Shown piece after piece: positions 26,372 to 36,465 of a DNA stretch of 61,778 nt. This DNA is from JBNKWA01 sp050299555. Lineage in GTDB: Bacteria; Pseudomonadota; Alphaproteobacteria; Rhodobacterales; Rhodobacteraceae. Positions within the stretch are counted from its first letter, which is position 1; every line of letters begins with the position of its first letter. The notes below the pieces were generated by a model. That model saw only the letters and a program-made list of their open reading frames with translations. It did not search any database and was not told the DNA's origin. The stretch is from the NCBI GenBank assembly GCA_050299555.1, contig JBNKWA010000053.1, forward strand, positions 1-61,778, given 5' to 3'. The position numbers and the translations under genes are program-made.

Positions 26372-27681
26372 ATCATCTCCCGCGCCTTGATGGTCAGGTA
26401 GGTCGAGACCAGCCGCGGGGTCAGCTTGCCGGCCTCGGTGTCGATGCACATCACCCCCAGCCGGGCCAGCCGGTCGAAGACGATCTGCCGCTCGCGCGCC
26501 AGTTGCCCCGCCGCTACCGCCTCGGCCATGCCGTCAAGCGACTGCCGTGCGCGCCGGCCGCGCGCCTCGATCAAAGGGTCGCGCAGGGCGACGAAGACCA
26601 CCACGTGGTGGCGGCTGAGCACCGCGACATTCTCCACCAAGAGTTCGGCCGTGGTGGTGTCGACGAAATCCGAGAAGATCACGATCAGGCTGCGGCGGCG
26701 GATCAGCCCGCCGAGATGGGTCAGCGCCAGCGTGTGGTTGCTCTCCACCGTCTGATAGCCCATCGCCGCCATGTGCCGTCGCAGGCGCGGAAAGGCGGCG
26801 CGTCCCGGCTGTGGCGGCACCCAGGCGCGGGGCTTTGCGTCGAAGCTGTAGAGCGCCACCAGATCGCCGCCCAGGCCAGCCGCCCAGGCCAGCGCCAGGG
26901 CCGCGTTGACGGCGTGGTCGATCTTCGGCAGCCCGTCGATCTCCTCGCGCATCAGATAGCCGTTGTCGAGGCAGAGGATCACCTGGTGGTTGCGCTCGGC
27001 CCGCGTCTCCTTGGCGACAAGGTCGCGCCGCCGCGCCGAATGCTTCCAGTCGATCGACCGGGTGTCCATGCCGGGCAGGAACTCGCGCAGCTGGTGGAAC
27101 TCCGATCCCTCGCCCCGGATCGCGATGTCCTTCAGGCCGTAAAGCTCGGACTTCACGTCGACGTCGATCCTGCCCGACAGTGCCGGGCGGATATTGGGGA
27201 TCACCGCCACGCCCAGGTCGGCCGCCAGGACCGGGGTCAGTTCGAACAGGCCGAAGCGGCTTGGCCACATCAGCCAGACGCGGTCGATCCGGTACTCGCC
27301 GCGGCGGCTTCCGACCAGCCGGGCCGAGCCGATGGCGCCGCCGTCGGGATGCGGGGTCAGGCTCAGCTCGCTGTCGCCGCCCAGCCCCTCGGGCAGGGCC
27401 AGCCGGGCGCGGATGCCGGAGGGCACCGGCCTGTCGCCGCTGCCCAGCCTGAGGCCGAGGGCGCCGCTTTCGCCGGTGAAGATCTCGTCCGGGCCGTCCA
27501 GGGTCAGCCTGAGCCCGCGGGCCGAGCCGGTCAGGATCAGGTCCGCGAGCATTGCCAGCCCCAGGCCGGCCCAGACCGCCACCGCGGCGGCCGCCGGCAC
27601 CGCCGGGATCGCCACCGCCGCCACGGTCAGGCACAGGCCGACGATGGCCGCCGTCAGCAGCCGCTGGCCGGGGCGGATCAA
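26368..27681 (-). CDS. DUF58 protein with von Willebrand-like domain
   Basis: A 437-residue protein with two N-terminal hydrophobic segments (about 8-48), a beta-rich middle, and the DUF58 core REFLPGMDTRSIDWKHSARRRDLVAKE (about 210-236). A vWA-like fold follows (VILCLDNGYLM, IVIFSDFVD). The TTG start at 27681 is the only in-frame candidate after the MoxR stop; no strong ribosome site is seen. It lies 22 bases after moxR and overlaps the next gene. MoxR/DUF58 pairs are thought to work as an ATP-driven chaperone with its membrane adaptor. Confidence 0.88.
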   Translation of the reverse strand: MIRPGQRLLTAAIVGLCLTVAAVAIPAVPAAAAVAVWAGLGLAMLADLILTGSARGLRLTLDGPDEIFTGESGALGLRLGSGDRPVPSGIRARLALPEGLGGDSELSLTPHPDGGAIGSARLVGSRRGEYRIDRVWLMWPSRFGLFELTPVLAADLGVAVIPNIRPALSGRIDVDVKSELYGLKDIAIRGEGSEFHQLREFLPGMDTRSIDWKHSARRRDLVAKETRAERNHQVILCLDNGYLMREEIDGLPKIDHAVNAALALAWAAGLGGDLVALYSFDAKPRAWVPPQPGRAAFPRLRRHMAAMGYQTVESNHTLALTHLGGLIRRRSLIVIFSDFVDTTTAELLVENVAVLSRHHVVVFVALRDPLIEARGRRARQSLDGMAEAVAAGQLARERQIVFDRLARLGVMCIDTEAGKLTPRLVSTYLTIKAREMI

Positions 27682-27703
27682 CGCCGTCTCCGGGGCAGGG
27701 GAC

Positions 27704-28660
<957 letters not shown>

Positions 28661-29947
28661 CAAGTACGGTCTCCACTTGCAATTCGAAGTCGTCCAGAAG
28701 CGCCAGCAGCCGGTCGGCGCCGGCATTGGCGGTGGGCAGAAGCGCCGCCTCGGCGGCGCGGGTGAAGGCGGCGGCCCGGTCAGGATCGCGCCTGGCGATG
28801 GCGGCGGCAATGGCGGTCAGCGCCTCGCGGCCGCTGCGGCGACTGCCGGTGAGTGCCCCGGCCACCGTCTGCAGACGGTCGCTGACATAGGCCCGGATCA
28901 GCCCGGCATCGTTGCCCGACAGCCTCAGCAGCCGGGCCTTGGCGGCGATCGACACCGCCTTGGAGGCGCCGATGCGGTCGTCGAACAGCCGTCGCGGCGG
29001 GCCAAAGCGCCGGCCGCCGCGCCATAGCGCCACCGCCAGCACCGCGGCGAGCCCGATCCAGATCAGCCCGAAGGGCCAGGAGAAGAAGCGCACCAGGTCG
29101 GCCCAGCCGCGCACATGCGGCGGCGGCCGGCCCTCCATGGCGAAGATATAGCTGGTATAGTCGATCAGCACCGGCTTGCCGGCGGCCAGATCGGTGATGA
29201 TGGCGCGCGTCAGCGCCGCGTTGTCGCCCAGCCCGAGCCCGTGGTTGTTGATCAGGTCGGGGTCCGATAGCGCCCAATAGGGCTCGGTTCGCCCGGTGCA
29301 GTGGATCAGCAGGTGTCCCTCGCGCCCGCCGATCAGCGAGGTGCAGGATTTCGGCAGCTCGGGGTGGAAAAGCTGCGGTGCATAGAGCGTCGCCGACAGC
29401 CCGCCCCAGCGGTCGTCCACGGTCGGCACGGTCATCAGCCGTGGTTCGGGACGCACCAGTTCGCGCCAGTCGGTGCCGGTCAGCCGCATCGCCTGCGTCG
29501 CCTCGGCCGGCGGCAGCAGCAGCGAGGCATGGGCATAGCCCGAATGGCGCACCGCGCGGGTCCATTTCGGCGCCACCATCAGCGTCGGCAGCAGGTCCAG
29601 CTTGCGCCGCACCACATAGATCGAGCTGTCGATCTCGGTGCCGGTGGCAAGATAGTCCTCGCGGGTTTCGGGCCGGGCGAACGGCTGCGTGAGGTCGGTG
29701 TCCATGATCGGCAGGATGCGCAGGCCCACTTGCGCGGCGGTGACCGTCGTTCCGCCCATGCGCGCCTCGACCCCGCCCGCGCCAAGCCAGGTGATCAGCC
29801 CGTCATGGCCGATGGCCGAACGGTCCAGCGGAACCTCGTTGTCGCGAAGGAAATACCAGCCCAGCGCCCCCGCCACGAGCAGGATCAGAAGGAACGGGCC
29901 GAAATCGCGGCCCGGCCCCCGCGCCGCCGGCATGGCAGTGCTGCTGC

Positions 29948-30682
29948 TCATGCCGTCGCCCTCGTCGGCGTGGCGCGAAGGATGGCGGCGGCGCGGCCCA
30001 GGCAATCCTCAAAGCTGTCATCCGCCAGCGGCCGGCCGCCGAACTGCACCAGTTCCTCGACCATGATCAGCCGGCGCAGGTCGGACAGCCGCGGCCAGGT
30101 GCCGGGCAGCCGGCGCAGGGTCTCGCGCGCGGTCTCGGATCGGCGGATGCCAAGTCCGTTCTGGTGTGCGGCGCTGTCCAGCGAGCGCTCAAGCAGCATC
30201 ACCAGTGCCGCCTCGCGGTCGGGCATCGAACGGATCAGGGCCAGGAAGTCGGCCACCGGTCCGGTATCGGCGAGCGCCACGGTCGTTGCCCCGGCCCGGT
30301 CCGCAAGCCGGCCCTGGGTCGGGCCCGCCTTCAGCAGGCCAAGCCGGCCGAACTTCGCACCCAGCAGCGCCAGCACCGCGAGCAGCACCGCAAGCGCGGT
30401 GGCAAAGCGCCAGTCGAACTGACCGGGCTGCCACTCGACGTCCGCCTCCGGCTCTGGCGGGCGGTAGGGCGGTGCGCCGTCCATGGGGATCGGCCCGTTC
30501 AGCTCGTCGATATAGGTCAGTTCGCTCTGGATCCGGCCAAAGCGGATGCTGTCGGAATAATCCCGGGATGCCTCGCTGCGCGGCGGATCGAGCGGCGTCA
30601 GCAGCGGTTCGTCCTGCGCCAATGCCCCGCCCGGCAGAGCCAGGCAGGCCAGGATGACCAGATTGCGGGCCCAGTCGGCCAT
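29948..30682 (-). CDS. DUF4129-type membrane protein, first gene of the MoxR operon
   Basis: A 244-residue protein. ATG 30682 follows GGAAGG on the minus strand. Residues 1-23 are a signal peptide (NLVILACLALPGGALAQ), then a proline-rich periplasmic segment, a membrane helix near residues 92-108 (FATALAVLLAVLALLGA), and a cytoplasmic C-terminal domain of the DUF4129 type (SETARETLRRLP, MVEELVQFGGRPL). It opens a chain of six genes with three ATGA and one GTGA overlaps. DUF4129 regions occur beside transglutaminase, DUF58 and MoxR genes in other bacteria. Function unknown. Confidence 0.75.
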   Translation of the reverse strand: MADWARNLVILACLALPGGALAQDEPLLTPLDPPRSEASRDYSDSIRFGRIQSELTYIDELNGPIPMDGAPPYRPPEPEADVEWQPGQFDWRFATALAVLLAVLALLGAKFGRLGLLKAGPTQGRLADRAGATTVALADTGPVADFLALIRSMPDREAALVMLLERSLDSAAHQNGLGIRRSETARETLRRLPGTWPRLSDLRRLIMVEELVQFGGRPLADDSFEDCLGRAAAILRATPTRATA

Positions 30683-30781
30683 GGGGCGCCTTCCATCCGC
30701 TCGCGTGCCGCCGTCTTCGGCAGGATTTGTGGGCATTTTAGGGCATCGGGGCCCTGGCGTCGCCTGTGCTTGCCGAAAGGT

Positions 30782-31285
30782 TCAGCTAAACGCCTCGGGC
30801 CGCGCCGCGCGGGCCATGTGGTCAAGCACCGCGTTGACGAAACCGGTCTCCTTGCTGCCGGGAAAGAAGGCCCCGGCGACGTCGACATATTCGGTGATCG
30901 CGGTCCGCGCCGGGGTGTCCATCGTGGTCAGTTCCGCCCCGGCGGCACGAAACAGCGCCCGGAGCGTGGGATCGATGCGCCCGAGAGGCCAGGCGGCGGC
31001 CAGCGCCGCATCGGTCAGCTGGTCGATCCGGGCCTGGTTGTTCACCGCCGCGCGCAGCACCGCGCGGAAATGCCGCTGGTCGGCCTCGGGGTACTGAGTG
31101 CCGTCGATCTCGGCGCCGATGCGGTGGGTTTCGAATTCCTCGCGCACCTGCTCCACGCCATGGCCGCCCGCTTCCATCTGGAACAGCGCCTGGGTGGCGA
31201 AAAGCCGCGCCGCCGACCGCTTGAGCCGGCCCTTGTCCGCCTTGCCGCGCGGGGCCCCCGGCGACCGTCCGGCATCGGCGCTCAT
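30782..31285 (-). CDS. nusB: Transcription antitermination factor NusB
   Basis: A 167-residue helical protein of the NusB family (KRSAARLFATQALFQME at the start, the TPARTAITEYVDVAG helix, and GFVNAVLDHMARA at the end). It binds boxA RNA with NusE in rRNA antitermination. It overlaps ribH by four bases, the standard alphaproteobacterial ribH-nusB arrangement, and is the last gene of the riboflavin operon. Confidence 0.95.
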   Translation of the reverse strand: MSADAGRSPGAPRGKADKGRLKRSAARLFATQALFQMEAGGHGVEQVREEFETHRIGAEIDGTQYPEADQRHFRAVLRAAVNNQARIDQLTDAALAAAWPLGRIDPTLRALFRAAGAELTTMDTPARTAITEYVDVAGAFFPGSKETGFVNAVLDHMARAARPEAFS

Positions 31286-31803
31286 GCCCGGTCCGCCACC
31301 TTGAAGCTGCCCGCCGGGGCCCGGCCCTCGGGTGCCGGAGGGGCGGTGCGCCGGGCCAGCGCGATCAGGTGCAGGGCCGCCTCGGCCGCGCCGCCGCCCT
31401 TGTTCAGCCCGTCGGGCTCGGCCCGGACCGTCGCCTGCTCCATGGTGTCCATGGTCAGGATGCCGTTGCCGATGCAGATGCCCTTCAGCCCCAGTTCCAT
31501 CAGCCCGCGCGAGCTGTCGGTGCAGACGATCTCGAAATGCAGCGTCTCGCCGCGGATCACGCAGCCGAGCGCCACATAGCCGTCGTAGCGACCGCTGCGA
31601 TGCGACAGCGCGATGGCCGGCGGGATCTCCAGTGCGCCGGGCACGTCGAGAAGCTCGTGCGCCACGCCGGCCGCGTCCAGAGCCCTGACGGCGCCGGCCA
31701 GCAGGTCGTCGGCGATGGCGCGGTAATAGGGCGCCCGCACGATCAGCACCTTCAGCCCCTTGGGCAGCTCCGGCAGCGGCAGGCTGTCATGCTCGGTCGC
31801 CAT
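31282..31803 (-). CDS. ribH: 6,7-dimethyl-8-ribityllumazine synthase
   Basis: A 173-residue lumazine synthase. It makes the riboflavin precursor from the ribityl pyrimidine and the four-carbon product of RibB. Visible motifs are APYYRAIADDLL, VPGALEIPPAIAL, GYVALGCVIRGETLHFEIV and NGILTMDTMEQA. In the last of these the usual NGVLT..T..QA block is kept; the active-site histidine lies in GETLHFE. Four bases separate it from ribBA and four overlap nusB. Confidence 0.95.
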   Translation of the reverse strand: MATEHDSLPLPELPKGLKVLIVRAPYYRAIADDLLAGAVRALDAAGVAHELLDVPGALEIPPAIALSHRSGRYDGYVALGCVIRGETLHFEIVCTDSSRGLMELGLKGICIGNGILTMDTMEQATVRAEPDGLNKGGGAAEAALHLIALARRTAPPAPEGRAPAGSFKVADRA

Positions 31804-31807
31804 GCTT

Positions 31808-32923
31808 CTATTCCCCGCTGATCGGCCGGGTGCCGGTGATGGTCAGCCCGTAGGCGTCCAGCCCCACCACCCTCGGCGTCGGCGAATTGGTCAGAAGCAC
31901 CATGTCGTGGATGCCGAGCGAGGCGAGGATCTGCGCCCCGAGCCCGTACTGCCTCAGCGTATGCGGCGACACCCCGCTGCCGGTGTCCAGCCGCTGGCCC
32001 ATGTCGCGCAGCAGGACCAGCGCGCCGCGCCCCTCGGCCGCGATCAGCCGCATGGCATCCTCGATCTGGTGGCCACGGCCGGGCGCCAGCCCCAGCATGT
32101 CCTTCAGCGGGTTGGCGGCATGCATCCTGACCAGCACCGGTTCGGGCGAAGTGATGTCGCCCTTGGTCAGCACCACGTGGTCGGCGCCCTCGGCCTCGTC
32201 GGTGAAGATGCGCAGCATCCAGTCGCCGCCATAATCCGAGGTGACGTGCTGGACGACGCTCTCGCGCACCAGGTTGTCGTGGCGCCGGCGATAGGCGATC
32301 AGCTCCGAGATGGTGCCGATCTTGAGGTTGTGAAGCTGCGCGAAGGCGACAAGGTCGGGCAGCCGCGCCATCGACCCGTCTTCCTTCATGATCTCGCAGA
32401 TCACGCCGGCGGGGTTCAGTCCCGCCAGTCGCGCGATGTCCACCGCCGCCTCGGTATGGCCGGCGCGGACCAGCACGCCCCCCTCGCGCGCCCTGAGCGG
32501 AAAGATGTGCCCCGGCGTGGCGATGTCGGCGGCGGTCGAGCGCGGGTCGGTGGCCACCGCCACCGTGCGCGCCCGGTCATGGGCCGAGATGCCGGTCGTC
32601 ACCCCCTCGCGGGCCTCGATCGAGACGGTGAACGCGGTCTCGTGCCGCGACGAGTTCGATGCCGCCATCAGCGGCAGGCCAAGCGCGTCGATTCGCTCGC
32701 TCTGCATGGCCAGGCAGATCAGGCCGCGCCCGTGCATGGCCATGAAGTTGATGGCGCTGGGCGTGGCCATCTGCGCCGGGATGACGAGGTCGCCCTCGTT
32801 CTCGCGGTCCTCGTGGTCGACGAGGATGAACATCCGCCCCTCGCGCGCATCCTCGATGATCTCCTCGACCGAGGAGATGGCATCGCGGAAGGGACTGTCC
32901 TTGTGGTCTCGGTGGTCTTTCAT
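31808..32923 (-). CDS. ribB: 3,4-dihydroxy-2-butanone-4-phosphate synthase with degenerate GTP cyclohydrolase II domain
   Basis: A 371-residue RibBA-type protein. The N-terminal RibB domain is intact (VDHEDRENEGDLVIPAQM, SNSSRHETAFTVSIEA, GHIFPLRAREGGVLVRAGHTEAAVDIARLAGL). The C-terminal domain should contain the zinc site C-xx-GD-x-S-x-C-x-C, but here the stretch reads VRMHAANPLKDMLGLAP with no cysteine, and the EGRGIGL motif is also replaced. Later family pieces survive (RQYGLGAQILASLGI, TNSP). The RibA activity is therefore probably lost and a separate ribA is expected elsewhere. Such proteins are known in other alphaproteobacteria. Confidence 0.92.
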   Translation of the reverse strand: MKDHRDHKDSPFRDAISSVEEIIEDAREGRMFILVDHEDRENEGDLVIPAQMATPSAINFMAMHGRGLICLAMQSERIDALGLPLMAASNSSRHETAFTVSIEAREGVTTGISAHDRARTVAVATDPRSTAADIATPGHIFPLRAREGGVLVRAGHTEAAVDIARLAGLNPAGVICEIMKEDGSMARLPDLVAFAQLHNLKIGTISELIAYRRRHDNLVRESVVQHVTSDYGGDWMLRIFTDEAEGADHVVLTKGDITSPEPVLVRMHAANPLKDMLGLAPGRGHQIEDAMRLIAAEGRGALVLLRDMGQRLDTGSGVSPHTLRQYGLGAQILASLGIHDMVLLTNSPTPRVVGLDAYGLTITGTRPISGE

Positions 32924-32998
32924 GGGCTCGGGTCCGGCTTTGGCAGGGGCGGGATACTTGATGCCCGCGTCCTTGGCCAGAGGGGTGAGGCGGGCAGG

Positions 32999-35527
32999 TT
33001 ACTGTGCGGCGGCCTTGGCCATGATCCGGCGCACGCCTTCGGCGAGCAGGGCATCGAAATCCGCCCGGGGCTCGGGGGAAAGCTGCAGCGCCTGCACGGC
33101 GATGTTGAATTCCCCCGCGACCCACGCACACTTCTGTTCCGGAGCGCCGGCCGCGCGCAGGTGATCCCGCTCGGCCCTGACGGCGTCGGCAAGCTTTGCC
33201 GGCGCGTCCACGCTATCCACCGAAACGCCATGGCGGTCGCAAAGCTCGCATACCTTGCCTTGCCCCCAGACCGCATGTTCTGCCCGGATCTGCGCTGCTA
33301 CCTGCCGCAATCCTTTATAGACATCGCCGTCACGAACCATGCGAAATAGTGTTTCGAGGCTCTTCAACGTCCAAGAATGGTTCAACCCGCGCAAGTCGAG
33401 CTGCAACGCTACCACCCGACGCATGGTCGCCACGGCTGCTGGCCGATCGCCGCGCAGCGCCAGCCTCACCGCCTCATTGTTCAGGTAAGTGGCGGTCTGG
33501 GGGTGAAATTCACCGACAGCCCGCCGGGCAGCGGCCAGGGCCCGCGGCGTATATTCATCAGCTTTCGCCATGTGTTCGGCGCGTAGAGCTTGCGGCAGGC
33601 TGGCCGCCCAGCCAGAATGAAGTGCTCCTAGATTGGCCCAGTCCACAGCCGTATCCGGGTGGTGTTCGCCTAGGGCCATGATGTCAATATGTAGCGCGAC
33701 ACGATTGCGCGAAGCGGCACGGGCAAAATTGCGCTGCTCGCGGTAAATCCCGGCAATATTGTTGAGCGTCGCTGCATATTCCGGGTGTCGCGGTCCGACC
33801 TCGGGCAGCCGGCCCTGGATACGACGCACGTTGAAGAACACTTTCAGCGCTTCGTCCGGATTGCCTTCCTTGAGCAATGCGCCCAGAGTGTTGAGTGCCA
33901 ATGCGTGGTCGCCGCTTTCCGGTTGCAGGCGCGCGTTGATTGTTACCGACGCCGCGGAGAAGTCGAGATCGCTGCTTGTAACGCCACGCGCGGTAGCGAA
34001 TGCGCCGATTTGGTGGAACAGTCGCGCGGCGGCCAGGGACTCGGTTGCGTTTGGCAGTAGCGCTCGGGCCTGCGCCAATAGTCGCCGGTAACCCTCCCAG
34101 TTGGCCGGATTGTGGACATCGCCAGGTATGGCAGCGTCCGCCAAACGCGCCGCCGTATCGGCCCAACAGATCAAGTCGGCGCCGAGTGTGACGCGCCAAA
34201 ATTCTCCAATGAGGCGATGCATCGTCCAGCGCGTATCTTCACCCATCCCCGAGCTGCTGACCAGGCTGTGGCGGGACAACTCGTCGAGCGCCACGTCGAT
34301 CTGGTGGGGTTTTCCACGGGCCGGGCCGAGACGGCCGGGCAGGCCGGCCCCGTCAAAGCTGGTGCCGGTCGATTTGTCTGCGCATCCCTCTTTCACCATC
34401 TCCGGCCACAGGTCGTCGGGGTTGAGAAAGGCGAAGACCGACAGCAGGTCCTTGGCGTCCTGGCCCAGGGCGTCGAAGCTCAGCGCCAGCGCCCCGGCCA
34501 GTGTCTGCGCGCCGTCATAGCCGGACATCGACCATTGCAGGTCGCCGACCCTGTCGCGCTCCGCCTCCAGAAGTTCAATGTAGCGCGCCCGCGTTACCGA
34601 GCGATGGGTGTGCAGATAGCCCGCAGCCGCCTCGATCCCCAGCGGCCAAAAGTCCAGCCGCGCGGCAATCGCGGCCAGATCGCCATCGCTCAGGCGCTCG
34701 GCATCGGGCAGCCGCTGGCGCAGCATTTCCAGCGCCTCGCCCGGCGTCATCTTGCCCAGCTCCATGGCGCCGAAATGCTCGGGCCAGTTGGTCTCGCGCG
34801 AAGTGATCAGCAGCCGCACCGGCCCTTCGGCCGGCAGCAGACCCTTCACGCTGGCTGGCGTCGCGTTGTCGTAGACCACCAGCCAGGGTTGGTTTCGGCC
34901 GGTCAGCAGGCTCAGCCCGGTTGTCGCATTGGCGGTCTGCTCGGTCAGGGACGTGTCAAGGGTGAGGGCAAGCCGGGTCAGGCCGCTCCTGACCGAGTCC
35001 GGGTCCGCCGCCTCGATCCACCAGACGCCCTCGAACTGCTTCTGGTTCGCCAGCTCGCCGGCGGCATCGAGCGCCAGCGTGGTCTTGCCGATGCCGCCCA
35101 TGCCGGTGATGCTGGCGCGCAGGATGGTCGACCCGCCGCGCGCAAGCTGGCGGATCAACGCGGCCCGCTTCTGGCGCGGAACGATCTGGTCGGCATCGCG
35201 CTGCGGCAGGTGGCGGAAGAGGGGCCAGTTGTCGTTGACAGGCGTGAGTGCATCCTTGGCCGCTTTCGCCCCCCGGGGGATCAGTTTCCACATGGCGAGC
35301 GCCAGCGCGCCGAGACCCAGAGGGATTGCCAGTCCCAGGATTTCTTGTCCGGTAAGCCCGCCGAAACAGGCTTGCTTCAGCGTGAAGACGCCATTCGGAT
35401 CCAGCAAACATTGCGGAAGCTGCATCAATCCCACCCATGCACCCCGGATTGGTGATAGCACGCGCCGGTAGAGTCGCCAAACCTTGCCGCGCGGATCGCG
35501 CTCGGGGGGCGCGAAAGGGGGTGACAT
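32999..35527 (-). CDS. Membrane-anchored STAND NTPase (NB-ARC plus TPR-like repeats)
   Basis: An 842-residue protein inserted between ribE and ribB. Residues about 62-81 form one membrane helix (LGLAIPLGLGALALAMW). The NB-ARC core follows: Walker A TGMGGIGKTT at 141-150, Walker B WLVVYDN at 215-221, RLLITSRE at 238-245, a GLPL-like PLGIEAAAG near 295, and an MHD-like MHR at 436-438. From about residue 530 to 760 TPR-like helices occur (ATLNNIAGIYREQRNF, TYLNNEAVRLAL). The C-terminal 80 residues include two CxxC-like cysteines (KVCELCDRHG) and no known domain. ATG 35527 abuts the repeat at 35532; a later start at 35425 (MQLPQ) is possible. STAND proteins sense ligands and oligomerise. A defence or signalling role is inferred, and no effector enzyme is visible. 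Confidence 0.85.
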   Translation of the reverse strand: MSPPFAPPERDPRGKVWRLYRRVLSPIRGAWVGLMQLPQCLLDPNGVFTLKQACFGGLTGQEILGLAIPLGLGALALAMWKLIPRGAKAAKDALTPVNDNWPLFRHLPQRDADQIVPRQKRAALIRQLARGGSTILRASITGMGGIGKTTLALDAAGELANQKQFEGVWWIEAADPDSVRSGLTRLALTLDTSLTEQTANATTGLSLLTGRNQPWLVVYDNATPASVKGLLPAEGPVRLLITSRETNWPEHFGAMELGKMTPGEALEMLRQRLPDAERLSDGDLAAIAARLDFWPLGIEAAAGYLHTHRSVTRARYIELLEAERDRVGDLQWSMSGYDGAQTLAGALALSFDALGQDAKDLLSVFAFLNPDDLWPEMVKEGCADKSTGTSFDGAGLPGRLGPARGKPHQIDVALDELSRHSLVSSSGMGEDTRWTMHRLIGEFWRVTLGADLICWADTAARLADAAIPGDVHNPANWEGYRRLLAQARALLPNATESLAAARLFHQIGAFATARGVTSSDLDFSAASVTINARLQPESGDHALALNTLGALLKEGNPDEALKVFFNVRRIQGRLPEVGPRHPEYAATLNNIAGIYREQRNFARAASRNRVALHIDIMALGEHHPDTAVDWANLGALHSGWAASLPQALRAEHMAKADEYTPRALAAARRAVGEFHPQTATYLNNEAVRLALRGDRPAAVATMRRVVALQLDLRGLNHSWTLKSLETLFRMVRDGDVYKGLRQVAAQIRAEHAVWGQGKVCELCDRHGVSVDSVDAPAKLADAVRAERDHLRAAGAPEQKCAWVAGEFNIAVQALQLSPEPRADFDALLAEGVRRIMAKAAAQ

Positions 35528-35531
35528 CGGG

Positions 35532-35756
35532 GTGTCCGCACGGTGTCCCCACCCGCGTTAACACTTTTATCGTTCAAAATCAACTACTTAACATAGCGTC
35601 CCCGTGGGGACGCCGCGCAGACCCATTGGAACATGCCCGCGCCGCTTGGCTGGCGCGTCGGCCTGATCGGGGCGCGTTCGGGCACCGTCCCCAGACCGTC
35701 CCCACGGGATTTCACACGATTCCAGTGCCTTGACCCCCCGTCCCCATGGGGACGCC
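35532..35756 (-). repeat. GGGGAC-rich dispersed intergenic repeat, copy B
   Basis: Read on the minus strand, this 225-base element opens with GGCGTCCCCATGGGGAC and GGGGGGTCAAGG, continues with GAAATCCCGTGGGGACGGTC, and after a variable middle closes with GTCCCCACGGGGACGCTATG, GATAAAAGTGTTAACGC and GGTGGGGACAC. All of these blocks match copy A at 4502-4747 almost base for base, whereas the middle does not. It fills the gap between ribE and the STAND gene and points toward the STAND start codon five bases away. Confidence 0.85.
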
Positions 35757-35768
35757 AGCGACCGAGGC

Positions 35769-36413
35769 CTACAGGCCCGCCTTTTCGGCCTCGGCGAGCC
35801 GGGCGACATAGCGGGCCAGGGTGTCGATCTCGAGGTTCACCGCATCGCCTACCTTCGCCTCGCCCCAGGTGGTCACCTCCAGCGTGTGCGGGATCAGGTT
35901 GACGCCGAACCGGGCGCCGTCGACCTCGTTCACCGTCAGCGAGGTACCGTTCAGCGCCACCGATCCCTTCGGCGCGATGAACCGGGCCAGCGGCGGCGGC
36001 GCCTCGAAGACCAGCCGCCGGCTGTCGCCCTCGTCACGCATCGAGACGATCGTCGCCACGCCGTCCACGTGGCCCGAGACGATATGCCCGCCAAGCTCGT
36101 CGCCCACCTTCAGCGCCCGTTCCAGGTTGACCCGGTGGCCTTCGGCCCAGCCGACCCGATTCGAGCCGATGGTGGTCCTGGAGACCGTCTCGGCCGAGAC
36201 GTCGACGTCGAACCAGGCGCCGTCCCCGTTCAGACGCGCCTCCGGCCCGCGGTCCACGACCGTCAGGCAGACGCCGTCGCAGGCGATCGAGGCGCCGATG
36301 GCGATGCCTTCCGCCGCATAGCCGCAGGCGATCCGGGCCCGCAGGTCGCCCTGTCGGCGAACCTGCCGGATGCTGCCGATATCGGTGACGATGCCGGTGA
36401 ACACCTGGGCCAC
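35769..36413 (-). CDS. ribE: Riboflavin synthase alpha chain
   Basis: A 214-residue enzyme that converts two lumazines to riboflavin. It shows the internal duplication of the family: barrel 1 begins with MAQVFTGIVTDIGSI and includes GASIACDGVCLTVV, and barrel 2 begins with GGHIVSGHVDGVA and includes KGSVALNGTSLTVNEV. The C-terminal helix (NLEIDTLARYVARL) is present. It is the first gene of the riboflavin cluster visible here; ribD is not adjacent and no FMN riboswitch is seen in the 52 bases upstream. Confidence 0.95.
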   Translation of the reverse strand: MAQVFTGIVTDIGSIRQVRRQGDLRARIACGYAAEGIAIGASIACDGVCLTVVDRGPEARLNGDGAWFDVDVSAETVSRTTIGSNRVGWAEGHRVNLERALKVGDELGGHIVSGHVDGVATIVSMRDEGDSRRLVFEAPPPLARFIAPKGSVALNGTSLTVNEVDGARFGVNLIPHTLEVTTWGEAKVGDAVNLEIDTLARYVARLAEAEKAGL

Positions 36414-36465
36414 TCCTTTCCTGGTTGGTCCTAGACAAAGCCCGGTCGTGCGACAAGGGGGCGGG

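Noticed and set aside
36414..36465. An FMN riboswitch in front of ribE.
   Set aside because: Only 52 bases separate ribE from tadA and none of the conserved FMN-element sequence is present.
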